Of a DNA stretch of 30,358 nucleotides, positions 8,371 through 15,548 are shown piece by piece. Each line of letters begins with the position of its first letter. The first letter of the stretch is position 1. The DNA lies in the IMG/VR virus record IMGVR_UViG_3300028800_000252, positions 1 to 30,358 of that record; one strand, 5' to 3'. Under the pieces are notes generated by a model. It was not told the origin of the DNA, made no database searches, and was given only the letters and a program-made list of their open reading frames with translations. Both the position numbers and the translations under genes were made by a program. Source of the stretch: a virus.

Positions 8371-8880
8371 ATGCGCAGCATCCTCATCCTGCTTGCGACG
8401 TGTCTCGTAGCCTCAGCCGCCCCAGGCGATTCAGCGGGCGCCGTGCTCATCACGCCGACCGGGGCGCACCTCTCGGTGAACCTCATACGCGCCGAGTGCC
8501 CCTACACCGGCCACACGAGCTGTACCGCGGTCGACGGGCGCACCATCTGGCTCGAACCCCGACTCGGCTCCCTGTACCGCCCGATCCTCGTCCACGAGGA
8601 GGCACATGCCCTCAGCGGGCAAGGGCTCGTGAGCGCCGCCGTCAGAGCCCGCTTCATGCAGCTCGGCGGCTACACCGGCGACTGGTATGCGGACCGTGGG
8701 CCGTCGCTCGCGGGCGACCCGACGTCGCTCGAGGAGCTTTTCGCCGAGGCGTACTCCTACTGCGGCACGACGCCGCGCGCCGACTATCGCTATGACGAGC
8801 CCTTCGGCGAGTACGGCTGGGATCCGCCACGCAAGCAGCGCGTGCAGACGTGCGACGCCTTCTACCGCCGGCTGCGCTAG
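8371..8880 (+). CDS. Secreted HExxH metallopeptidase-like protein, opposite-strand gene
   Basis: 169 residues from the ATG at 8371. A TTG at 8335 would add 12 residues before the signal sequence and is rejected. Residues 1-17 (MRSILILLATCLVASAA) form a clean signal peptide with an ASA-type cleavage site. H75-E-E-A-H79 is a zincin motif. SLEELFAEAY (119-128) offers a third zinc ligand at Glu122 or Glu126, as in HExxH...E gluzincin-type proteins. Cys43, 51, 131 and 161 could form two disulfides in an oxidising compartment. It is the only plus-strand gene, sits antisense inside the virion operon, and its stop shares CTAG with the convergent gene. The substrate is unknown. A moron-type role (host envelope change or surface protein cleavage) is inference. 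Confidence 0.72.
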   Translation: MRSILILLATCLVASAAPGDSAGAVLITPTGAHLSVNLIRAECPYTGHTSCTAVDGRTIWLEPRLGSLYRPILVHEEAHALSGQGLVSAAVRARFMQLGGYTGDWYADRGPSLAGDPTSLEELFAEAYSYCGTTPRADYRYDEPFGEYGWDPPRKQRVQTCDAFYRRLR

Positions 8881-9389
8881 AGCGTCTCCTCACACCGGAC
8901 GGTGCAGGTCGGCAGGACGCCGCCCCCCGCGTTGCTGCCGACGAACCGATACGCCTTGTTCGCCGGCACGAGGAACGTCACACAAAAGGTCTGCTGCCAG
9001 GAGGCCGAGACGGTCGTCGTCGTGCTCATCCCGACCGTGCCGACGGTCGAATAGCTGTCGATCGACACCACGGCGGTCGACCCGCCGCCCCCGCCGCCGC
9101 TGCTGGTTATGGCGCAGACGAACTCGAGGGTGACGAGCGTCGGACGTCTGGTGTTCGGCGTGCGGGGCGTGTTGTTGGCGAGCGCGCCGGGCGACGTGAC
9201 GGCGCTCGGCGCGGTCGCGTAGTCGGTGGCGAGCTGCCCCGGCGTGATGCCGGCTGTGGGCGACAGGTTGTTCGTGTCGATGTTGCCGTTGAGCAGGGCC
9301 TGGAGTGCGGTGAAGTCGGAGGCGACCTTTGCCTCCTCGGTCGCGTCGGACTGGCCGAGCTGCGGGACCTGCAAGGCGATCGTGCCCAT
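8877..9389 (-). CDS. Tail fibre-like structural protein, 170 aa
   Basis: The ATG at 9387-9389 lies one base after the nozzle gene stop, with AAGGA upstream. The N-terminus (residues ~1-40, DATEEAKVASDFTALQALLNGNIDTNNLSP) resembles the particle-binding N-termini of many phage fibre proteins that end in NGNID.NNL. A Thr/Pro-rich segment follows, then a six-Gly linker. The beta-rich C-terminal domain contains VSASWQQTFCVTFLVPANKAY and three cysteines. Gene order (adaptor, nozzle, this, collar protein) fits a fibre or fibre-attachment role. No exact family is recognised. The stop codon CTA at 8877-8879 overlaps the stop of the convergent plus-strand gene. Confidence 0.7.
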   Translation of the reverse strand: MGTIALQVPQLGQSDATEEAKVASDFTALQALLNGNIDTNNLSPTAGITPGQLATDYATAPSAVTSPGALANNTPRTPNTRRPTLVTLEFVCAITSSGGGGGGSTAVVSIDSYSTVGTVGMSTTTTVSASWQQTFCVTFLVPANKAYRFVGSNAGGGVLPTCTVRCEETL

Positions 9390-9390
9390 G

Positions 9391-10884
9391 TCAGTCCTTC
9401 CGGTCCTGGATCAGCAAGGTCATGGAGTAGACGGCTGCGGCGCTCGACGACGTGGCGCCGAAGACGGGCGAGAACGCCCGCGCGACGCCGAGCGAGCCGA
9501 TGCGCGCCAGCGGGACGGTCGGGCCGCCGCCGAACGTGGAGGCCGGGTCGCCGAACGTGCCTGATCCGCCGAACGTGTCGGCCGGGTCGCTGGCGAAGAT
9601 GCCCGAGACGACGAGCTGCTCGGAAGCGGTGAAGTCCTTCGCGACCGAGAAGTCGACGACGCCCTGGCCGTCAACACGAACGTCGCGCAGGCGCTTGCGG
9701 TAGTAGGGCGTCGGGAAGCGTCGCCGGCGGTAGAAGGCGGGCGAGAGCCACGGCCCCTTCCAGTACCAGGTGAAGTTCGAGCCGTTGTCCGTGCTGATGC
9801 CGGGGACGAAGCATTGATCGACGAGCGCGGCGGTCGCCTTCGCGGAGTACAGCCCCGGGTTGTTCGCCGAGGGGTGCCACACCTGCCACTGGTTCGAGCC
9901 GATCCCGTGCAGCCACCAGCTTCCGAGCGTCAGGTCGTAGTCGAGCGTGAGCGTGTTTCTCGTGCCGTCGGTCGAGTACGAGAGGAAGTAGTGGTTATTC
10001 CAGAACGCGGCGGCGGGCGGGACGGCGAGGGATGCCGCCGCGAGGTTCGGCGTCACGGGGTCGGACACAAGTTCGAGCGTCGAGCCGTTTGTACGCCACA
10101 CGCCGCGCTCGGAGAGGAAGAACGTCCCTTGCGGGCTCTCCGCTATCGAGCGATGGGAGACGCAGCCGATCGAGTCGCTGATGCGACGGTTCTCTCCGGT
10201 CGCGGGGTTGAAGACGGCGAAGACCTTGTGGCGCTTGAAGACGAGCAGCAGGTTGCCGGCCTTGCCGAGTCCGGTGATCGCGTCGCCGTCGTTCGGGTCG
10301 AGGTCGATGACGTTCGCCGCAGGCCAGTTGCGCGCGTCGGTGCCGGTGCCCGCGGCGATGTTGCACCAGCAGAGCCGCGACGGGTTGCCGGCGACGCCCG
10401 CGACGAACAGGTAGTTCTGGTGCAGCACGATGTATCTGCCGTTCGGCAGCGTGCCCGAGCTGGCCGTCCAGTCCGAGGTCGTTCTCGCGGCGCCGTCCCA
10501 CTGCTGCGGCGTGTCGACGCCGTTGAGGCCGAAGATCGGACCCTGGCCGCCGGAGACCTGCGTCTGCGCCCACTCCCAGCGGTTCGAGCTGCTCAGCCCC
10601 GTCTTGAGCGTCGAGATCGCGCCGGCAGCCGTGATGCCGAACAGCGACGTGCCGGCGTGCGTGATCAGGACCGGCGACGCGGGCGCCTCGGCGGCGTACA
10701 GCGAGTCGAGGACCGAGGCCGGGGTCGCGAAGGTCACGATGCCGTCGCGCTTGACGATCGCGCGCGCCGTCGTCGACTGGACGTTCAGCACGTCGCGCGC
10801 CTCGTTGTCCTCGAGCACGTACGGCGCGCCCTTCGTGTTGAGCCCTCCTCCGAAGTCGGAGTAGAGCATCGGCTGGCCGCGCAT
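9391..10884 (-). CDS. Tail nozzle / tail tubular protein B-like, 497 aa
   Basis: The ATG at 10882-10884 abuts the previous TAG. A second Met five codons later is an alternative start. The sequence opens with DFGGGLNTKGAPYVLEDNEARDVLNV, typical of gp10 (P22) and gp12 (T7) nozzle-type proteins, in which a beta-propeller forms the distal end of a short tail. Repeated beta blades are visible: RYIVLHQNYLFVAG, NLLLVFKRHKVFAVF, GTFFLSERGVW, NHYFLSYSTDG. The C-terminus has three similar ...FGG.../TFGG segments (DTFGGSGTFGDPASTFGGG). Its place after the adaptor-like gene is exactly that of the family. Its presence is a main reason for calling a short-tailed virion. Confidence 0.82.
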   Translation of the reverse strand: MRGQPMLYSDFGGGLNTKGAPYVLEDNEARDVLNVQSTTARAIVKRDGIVTFATPASVLDSLYAAEAPASPVLITHAGTSLFGITAAGAISTLKTGLSSSNRWEWAQTQVSGGQGPIFGLNGVDTPQQWDGAARTTSDWTASSGTLPNGRYIVLHQNYLFVAGVAGNPSRLCWCNIAAGTGTDARNWPAANVIDLDPNDGDAITGLGKAGNLLLVFKRHKVFAVFNPATGENRRISDSIGCVSHRSIAESPQGTFFLSERGVWRTNGSTLELVSDPVTPNLAAASLAVPPAAAFWNNHYFLSYSTDGTRNTLTLDYDLTLGSWWLHGIGSNQWQVWHPSANNPGLYSAKATAALVDQCFVPGISTDNGSNFTWYWKGPWLSPAFYRRRRFPTPYYRKRLRDVRVDGQGVVDFSVAKDFTASEQLVVSGIFASDPADTFGGSGTFGDPASTFGGGPTVPLARIGSLGVARAFSPVFGATSSSAAAVYSMTLLIQDRKD

Positions 10885-11523
10885 CTACGGCAGCCCCCAT
10901 GCCGCGCTGCCGTCGCTGTCGTCCCACATGCTCGGGACCTGTCGCGGCCCGTCGGTCGAGGGGAACTTCACGTCGACCGCCATGTCGCGCAACGCGGCGG
11001 CCCACTGCCCCTGCCAGTACTGCGCCATCTCGCTGTCGTCCTCGCACTCGTAGCAGCGCTGGAGCGCGTAGTAGGCGAGGAGGCGGTGGTAGTCGGCCGG
11101 GAGCGACGGTGTGTCGCCGTCGGCTGCCAGTAGCGCCGGGAGCTGCCAGTAGCGCAGCGCGAGGTTGTAGACCGCGTCGGGGGTCGGGTAGAGCACGAGC
11201 GTCGCGCCCGCGAGCGCGTACGAGGCCGGTCGTCCGCTGACCGCGGCCGAGGTCTCGATGCTGCGGATCGGAACGAGCTCGAGCGTCTGCGTCAGGTCGA
11301 CGTCGCGCAGGTAGCGCAGCTTCGCGAAGTCCGTCGGCCACGGGTACGCGGCCTGACCGGCGACGGTCGTGATCGACTGCACCGTCTCGTCCTGGTAGTA
11401 GTCGACCTTGCGGGCTGCGAGCCGCAGCGCCTCGTTCAGGTAGCTGGTGGCGCGCGAGACGTAGACGTTCGCCGCGAAGCCGTGGTTGTAGACCTCGGTG
11501 CGCAGCTCCGCGAGCGTGCTCAC
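10885..11523 (-). CDS. Head-to-tail adaptor / tail tubular protein A-like, 212 aa
   Basis: The GTG at 11521-11523 overlaps the upstream TGA (GTGA). The TAG at 10885 abuts the nozzle gene start. The sequence TLAELRTEVYNHGF...YLNEALRLAARKVDYYQDETVQSITTVAGQAAYPWP shows the helical start and the beta 'tva gqa.YplP' motif of gp4/gp11-type adaptors. ALAGATLVLYPTPDAVYNLALRYWQLPALL and PADYHRLLAYYALQRCYE complete the typical pattern. The protein should ring the portal and receive the nozzle protein encoded next. The gene pair is a strong marker of podovirus-like tails. Confidence 0.82.
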   Translation of the reverse strand: MSTLAELRTEVYNHGFAANVYVSRATSYLNEALRLAARKVDYYQDETVQSITTVAGQAAYPWPTDFAKLRYLRDVDLTQTLELVPIRSIETSAAVSGRPASYALAGATLVLYPTPDAVYNLALRYWQLPALLAADGDTPSLPADYHRLLAYYALQRCYECEDDSEMAQYWQGQWAAALRDMAVDVKFPSTDGPRQVPSMWDDSDGSAAWGLP

Positions 11524-11945
11524 GGCACGAAGATCCTTGCCTTGTCGAGTCCGAGGTCCTTCCGGGCGGCGTGCGCGGCGCGGTCGCCCTCAGCGCGGAT
11601 GCGGTCGCGCAGCTCGGCCTTGCTGTCGCGCTCGCGCTGCGCGCGGCGACGCTCGCTGTCGGCCACGAAGTCGTAGTCGGGTGACGCGATCTCCCGCACC
11701 CGGTTCACGACGCGCTGGTCGAGTTCGAGCGCGGTGAGCACGAGATGATCGACGACTCTGCCGTCGGGCGACTCGATGTGCTGGTAGACCACGAAGTGTC
11801 TGCCGCGCTCCGAGTAGCGCACGCGCAGCGTCGGGTCGATCGCCCGCAGATCGCGGACGACCATCCCGACGTCGGACGGGACCTCATAGGTGCGTCCGTC
11901 GGCCCCTTCGATGACCTGCGCGAGCGTCGCCGCTTCGAGCTCCAT
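11520..11945 (-). CDS. Phage connector-region protein, 141 aa, unknown
   Basis: The ATG at 11943-11945 shares its base with the upstream TAA (TAATG). The first 85 residues look like a small alpha/beta fold (GMVVRDLRAIDPTLRVRYSERGRHFVVYQHI) with conserved-looking aromatic and Arg positions. The rest is a highly charged helix rich in Arg/Glu/Asp (DSERRRAQRERDSKAELRDRIRAEGDRAAHAARKDL in the last third). It lies between the small capsid-associated protein and the adaptor gene, so a head-completion or assembly role is plausible. No family is named with confidence. Confidence 0.75.
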   Translation of the reverse strand: MELEAATLAQVIEGADGRTYEVPSDVGMVVRDLRAIDPTLRVRYSERGRHFVVYQHIESPDGRVVDHLVLTALELDQRVVNRVREIASPDYDFVADSERRRAQRERDSKAELRDRIRAEGDRAAHAARKDLGLDKARIFVP

Positions 11946-12253
11946 TAGATGTTGCCGGCACCCTTGCCGTGCACGACGATCCGCGTCGTGAGCGTGTGCA
12001 GGTCGGTCGCGTTCGCGACCTCGGAGGCGCCCGAAAATGCCTTGAGCTTCGAATTCGCGTAGTCGTACGCGAACGTGTGGCCGTCGGTCGACGGCGTGGG
12101 GATGACCGCCCGCAGGGAGGTGCCCATGCCGAGCTGCGCGGCGGTGAGCGCCAGGCCGCCGGTCGTGTAGCTGGCGTCGAACGTCACGTCGGCGATGACC
12201 TCGCGGTGGTCGCCGATGACGTACGAACTGACGCGCGTAATCGAGAGCGCCAT
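11945..12253 (-). CDS. Small capsid-associated structural protein, 102 aa
   Basis: The ATG at 12251-12253 is the first gene after the capsid gene, separated from it by a strong hairpin. The pattern SITRVSSYVIGDHREVIADVTFDASYTTGG, then LGMGTSLRAVIPTP and DYANSKLKAF, matches a small beta-rich protein commonly found directly downstream of major capsid genes in many uncultured phages. A capsid decoration or head-surface role is the usual suspicion but is not proven. It is coupled by TAATG to the next gene. Confidence 0.8.
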   Translation of the reverse strand: MALSITRVSSYVIGDHREVIADVTFDASYTTGGLALTAAQLGMGTSLRAVIPTPSTDGHTFAYDYANSKLKAFSGASEVANATDLHTLTTRIVVHGKGAGNI

Positions 12254-12293
12254 GCTGGCTCCTTACGTCGAGAGGAAGAGGAGGGTGCGGGGG

Positions 12294-12325
12294 CGCTGGC
12301 CGGCCCTTCGCGGGGCCGGCCAGCG
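12294..12325 (-). terminator. Perfect 13-bp GC-rich hairpin after the capsid gene
   Basis: Arms cgctggccggccc (12294-12306) and gggccggccagcg (12313-12325) are perfectly complementary around a 6-nt loop. It lies 12 nt past the capsid stop and 41 nt before the next start. There is no T-run after it on the minus strand. It may therefore be a partial terminator or mRNA-stabilising stem that sets high capsid expression relative to downstream genes. Confidence 0.8.
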
Positions 12326-12336
12326 TGCCGCTGCTA

Positions 12337-13599
12337 CTAGATCCGCGCGACCGGGATGTCGTCGAGGAGCTGCGTGACCTTGCAGTTGGCGTTCGGGCGC
12401 ACGCACACCAGCGTCGCGTACCAGCCGAAGAACGCCTGCCAGGTCGCGTTGAACGTGCCGGCCGTCGCGCCCGGCGTGAGGTGCCAGATGCCGCCCTCGC
12501 CGTCCGGCGCCTGGAGCCAGTCGGGGCTCCCCATCTGCGCCCAGTTGAACGTGTCCTTGCGCAGCCCGTACGCCTCGCCGTTGACGGCGTCGGCGTCGGC
12601 GACGACCGGGATCGGCTTGCCGCCGGCGGACAGCATGATCGCGTCGTAGCCGCCGTTGACTCTCACCGCGTTCGCGTCGGTGAAGCGCTTCATCGACTGG
12701 TACTGAAGCGCGAGCCGGCGCTGGATGCCGTAGGAGGCGACGTACAGGTCGATCGGCTTGCCGCGCTGCGCGGTCAGCTGCGCCTGCTGCATGAGCGTGT
12801 CCTCGTTCACGTTCACCCAGCCGGCCGCGTTCGTGTTGGCGTCCCAGATCGGGTTCACCGACGAGTCGATCGAGTGCAGCGAGCGGCTCGTCGAGATGAT
12901 GTTCCGCAGGCCGTCGGACTCGTTGCCGCGATCGCCGGCGATGTAGATGCCGTCGGCGTTCGTGACGGAAACCGAGCTCGCGAGCGTGACGTTGGCGTTC
13001 GCCTGCGACGAGGTGGCGGCCGTGCCGGTGAACGCGACCGCGGTGACGAGCACGCCCTGGCCCTTGACGGTGCCGTCGGCGCGCGTGAGCACGTCGACCG
13101 TGTCGCCGACCGCGATGTACTGGCCGTTGTCGACGGCGATCGTTCTCGCCGACTGCGTCGAGGTGCAGCTCGCGAGCAGACCGTCACCGGTCCCGTACGC
13201 CATGCGCGTGATGTCCTTGCGCAGGTCGGTCGTGGCGCCGTCGATCTCGACCTCGAGGGCTCTCACGAACGCGCCCTCGTTCGTCGCCGAGGCACGGAAC
13301 AGCTGGTCGTCCAGCTGGATCGTGGTGAAGAGGTTCTTGATCGACACGATGCCGTCGAGGAAGCCCTGGCGCCCGGCGGTCGGGAGCTGGCCTCCGCTGG
13401 TGACCGCTCCGCGGCCACGGTTGCGCGAGGTGTGCACCGGGAAGACGAGCCGGCGGCCGGTGTAGGCCCCCATCTGGTTCGCCTCCTGGCGCTCGAGCTG
13501 ATCGATCAGGTAGGTGTCCTGGTTGAGCTGCTCGACCGCGGGACCGCGGTAGACGTCCTTGAGCATGGCGTCGAATGCCGCCATCGTCTGTCCGGCCAT
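12337..13599 (-). CDS. Major capsid protein (HK97-fold type)
   Basis: 420 residues from the ATG at 13597-13599, which has AAGGAG about 6 nt upstream. The open frame continues upstream but has no ribosome site there. Features fit phage major capsid proteins. An N-arm (AFDAMLKDVYRGPAVEQLNQDTYLIDQL) is followed by GRRLVFPVHTSRNRG, which leads into the E-loop region. Next come a spine helix (EGAFVRALEVEIDGATTDLRKDITRMAYGTGDGLLA region) and the late P-domain strand QAFFGWYATLVCVRPNANCKVTQLLDD. The preceding gene is a scaffold candidate and the following one a small structural protein, the standard order. Several arginines use AGA even in this presumably highly expressed gene. Confidence 0.92.
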   Translation of the reverse strand: MAGQTMAAFDAMLKDVYRGPAVEQLNQDTYLIDQLERQEANQMGAYTGRRLVFPVHTSRNRGRGAVTSGGQLPTAGRQGFLDGIVSIKNLFTTIQLDDQLFRASATNEGAFVRALEVEIDGATTDLRKDITRMAYGTGDGLLASCTSTQSARTIAVDNGQYIAVGDTVDVLTRADGTVKGQGVLVTAVAFTGTAATSSQANANVTLASSVSVTNADGIYIAGDRGNESDGLRNIISTSRSLHSIDSSVNPIWDANTNAAGWVNVNEDTLMQQAQLTAQRGKPIDLYVASYGIQRRLALQYQSMKRFTDANAVRVNGGYDAIMLSAGGKPIPVVADADAVNGEAYGLRKDTFNWAQMGSPDWLQAPDGEGGIWHLTPGATAGTFNATWQAFFGWYATLVCVRPNANCKVTQLLDDIPVARI

Positions 13600-13658
13600 G
13601 TGCTTCTCCTTGGGGTCAGCGGGGAACGCGGATCCCGCAGGCCCGAGGGGGTCAGGAG

Positions 13659-14441
13659 CTAGGCGCCGCGGCTCTGCCGAAGGCGCTCCATCGCGATCTG
13701 CGACGCCTCGCGAAGCGACGTCACGGCGGGCGGACTTGCGTCCGTTCCGCCGCCCGTCTCCGGGGCGGCCGGCTGTCCGAGCTTGCGATTGACGAAGCCC
13801 TGCTCGATCTGCGCAGCGAAACGCTGGTAGTCGGCAAACGCTCTGTCGATCGCGGTCCGCGGGTCCAGGCCGGTGTGGTTGGCGGCGAGGGCCGCCACGA
13901 CGTCGGTCGGGAACTCGCCGTGCTCGGCCTGCAGCTCTCTCATCCGCGCGTCGATCGTCTGGCTGATCTGCGCGGCGCTCGCCTGAAGCTGCTGCTCCTG
14001 TCGCCACTGGGCGATTTCCTGGAGCTGCTGCTGGACGGGGCTGAGCTGCTGCTGAAGCAGCTGCTCCACCGATGGGTCGACCGTCGCGCCCGCCTGATGG
14101 TCGGGTGCGATGAGGCCGGCCTGCTCGGCCTGAGCGCGGAGCCACTCCTGATAGGCAGCGGGGTCCGCGGCCATCTGGCCGAACTCGATGAGCTGCTGCA
14201 GCACTGCCGGGTCGTGCTGGTGGATGCCCGCCTGTTCGTAGGGCGACCACTGATCGCGAAACTGCGAGTGCTCCTGGAACTTGCGCGTCGTCTGTGCGTC
14301 CCAGTCCTTGAAGACGGGCTCGACGACTCCGCGCTGGTCCTCGGGAATGCGGTCGAGGAACTCCGCGTAGGGAGCGCCTCCGGTCGGCTCTCCGCCCTGG
14401 CCCGCTTCGGGCTGTACGGGATCCGTCGTCATGGGGTCCAT
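13659..14441 (-). CDS. Scaffolding-type head assembly protein, 260 aa
   Basis: The ATG at 14439-14441 has AGGTGAG upstream; a second Met three codons in is an alternative. The protein is acidic, Gln-rich and helical. AEFLDRIPEDQRGVVEPVFKDWDAQTTRKFQEHSQ near the start matches a pattern frequent in phage scaffold proteins preceding the capsid gene. The central QLLQQQLSPVQQQLQEIAQWRQEQQ is coiled-coil-like, and a basic short C-terminus (AMERLRQSRGA) could bind the capsid. Scaffolds template procapsid assembly and leave before DNA packaging. Assignment is by composition, length and position 59 bp upstream of the capsid gene. No protease domain is seen. Confidence 0.8.
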   Translation of the reverse strand: MDPMTTDPVQPEAGQGGEPTGGAPYAEFLDRIPEDQRGVVEPVFKDWDAQTTRKFQEHSQFRDQWSPYEQAGIHQHDPAVLQQLIEFGQMAADPAAYQEWLRAQAEQAGLIAPDHQAGATVDPSVEQLLQQQLSPVQQQLQEIAQWRQEQQLQASAAQISQTIDARMRELQAEHGEFPTDVVAALAANHTGLDPRTAIDRAFADYQRFAAQIEQGFVNRKLGQPAAPETGGGTDASPPAVTSLREASQIAMERLRQSRGA

Positions 14442-14460
14442 GACTCACCTGCTCTTTCTG

Positions 14461-14519
14461 TGACGCTGTAACTCGGCGCCCCTGGCCGCGTGCGGCGGCT
14501 GTGGCTCGTCCCTGGCGTC
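14461..14519. repeat. Direct repeat, downstream copy (59 bp)
   Basis: The first 45 bases (tgacgctgtaactcggcgcc...) are identical to 14574-14618. After a small indel both copies end gtccctggcgtc. The copy lies 19 bp upstream of the scaffold start (minus direction). Confidence 0.95.
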
Positions 14520-14541
14520 GGTTGTGGTGGAGGGGATGCGG

Positions 14542-14566
14542 CCGGCGGGGCTTCATGCCCCGCCGG
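14542..14566 (-). terminator. 10-bp perfect hairpin between the two direct repeats
   Basis: Arms ccggcggggc (14542-14551) and gccccgccgg (14557-14566) flank a 5-nt loop ttcat. There is no T-tract. It sits in the 192-bp non-coding gap before the scaffold gene and could be a partial terminator or an RNA-processing or stability element. Confidence 0.75.
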
Positions 14567-14573
14567 TGGCCGC

Positions 14574-14635
14574 TGACGCTGTAACTCGGCGCCCCTGGCC
14601 GCGTGCGGCGGCTGTGGCGGCTGGTCCCTGGCGTC
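14574..14635. repeat. Direct repeat, upstream copy (62 bp)
   Basis: Near-identical to 14461-14519, differing by a 3-nt insertion. Its last bases overlap the stop codon of the 89-aa gene, so the duplicated unit seems to begin at that gene's 3' end. Minus-strand reading ends in gagttacagcgtca in both copies. Confidence 0.95.
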
Positions 14636-14903
14636 AGGTCGTGGCGTCTGCGTCGGCGCCCGTGCGGGCGCTGGCGCGCTGTCTCGACCTCTCTGCGGCC
14701 TCCTCGGCCGCCTCGCGCGCCGAGCGTCTGCCCGGCGATTCCCGGTCGGCTCTGTCAGCCGCGCCGGGGACGAGCTTCTCGACCTGGCCCTCTGCCTCGC
14801 GCAGCGAGGAGACCAGGTCGCTGAATCTGGGGTCGTCCGCGTAGGCGCCGGCGAAGTCGCCGATCGCCGTGACGAGGTTCTTCGCGGCCGTCGTGGTGTC
14901 CAT
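14634..14903 (-). CDS. Small helical protein of the head module, 89 aa
   Basis: The ATG at 14901-14903 overlaps the previous TGA (ATGA). Residues 1-50 form two probable helices (AAKNLVTAIGDFAGAYADDPRFSDLVSSL). The C-terminal 35 residues are charged and Ala/Arg/Glu-rich (REAAEEAAERSRQRASARTGADADATT). Nothing identifies a family. It lies between the portal-associated protein and the scaffold gene, so it may be a head-assembly accessory. Its stop codon sits in the repeat copy 14574-14635. Confidence 0.7.
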   Translation of the reverse strand: MDTTTAAKNLVTAIGDFAGAYADDPRFSDLVSSLREAEGQVEKLVPGAADRADRESPGRRSAREAAEEAAERSRQRASARTGADADATT

Positions 14904-15535
14904 CAGCGGCCGCCGAATTCGGCAGGCCGGATGTCCGCGTAGGGGACCGTGAGCAGCTCGCCGGTGTTGCGGAGTCTCACGTTCACCGTCTCGGGCCAGC
15001 CGTCGGCGCCGTTGGAGGCGACCGACTCGAAGACGCCGATCTCGCCGGCGTGGTCGCCGCTCTCGATCCGGGCGAACGAGCCGGGGAGCACGTCGCTGTC
15101 GTTGCGGCGGTTGTACTGCGTCACGACGATCGTCGTCACGGTCTGCACGACGAAGCCGTCGGGGACGTCCGCCGGGGCCTCGGCCGGCGCGGGGGACGAC
15201 TCCTCGGCCGCCGGCGCGGGGTCGGCAGGTGCCGCGCCGTTCGCCGCCGGCGCGGTGGTGGCCAGCGAGTCCGGCGCGGACTCGCTGGCCGGCGCCTGCG
15301 CGGGGTTGGGGTCGGTCGGCGGCTGAGCGTCGGCGGGCGGCGGGGCGTCCGGTGCCGCAGAAGCCGGCGGTGCGGCCGCAGGGGCCGCGTCAGCGGGCGC
15401 GGGAGCCGGGTCGGGCGCGGGCGGTGCCTCCGCGGGCGGCTGGGCGGCGGGGTCGGCCGTCTCCGGTGCCGGCGCTACTGCCGCCGCGGCGGCGGGATCG
15501 GTCGCGACCGGGGTCGCGTCTTCGGGGCTGCCCAT
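14903..15535 (-). CDS. Ala/Pro-rich protein with C-terminal SH3/KOW-like domain, 210 aa
   Basis: The ATG at 15533-15535 has AAGGAG 8 nt upstream. The first ~130 residues are almost only Ala, Pro, Asp, Glu, Ser and Thr (low complexity, probably disordered). The last ~75 residues form a compact beta-type domain: FVVQTVTTIVVTQYNRRN, then SFARIESGDHAGEIGVFESV, then ETVNVRLRNTGELLTVPYADIRPAE. The G.hAGeiG...v...v.v....L.vp..di pattern resembles KOW/SH3-like barrels. It is translationally coupled to the 89-aa gene. The role is unknown; a long disordered arm on a small barrel would suit a virion surface or assembly tether. Confidence 0.75.
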   Translation of the reverse strand: MGSPEDATPVATDPAAAAAVAPAPETADPAAQPPAEAPPAPDPAPAPADAAPAAAPPASAAPDAPPPADAQPPTDPNPAQAPASESAPDSLATTAPAANGAAPADPAPAAEESSPAPAEAPADVPDGFVVQTVTTIVVTQYNRRNDSDVLPGSFARIESGDHAGEIGVFESVASNGADGWPETVNVRLRNTGELLTVPYADIRPAEFGGR

Positions 15536-15548
15536 AGGAGGGCTCCTT

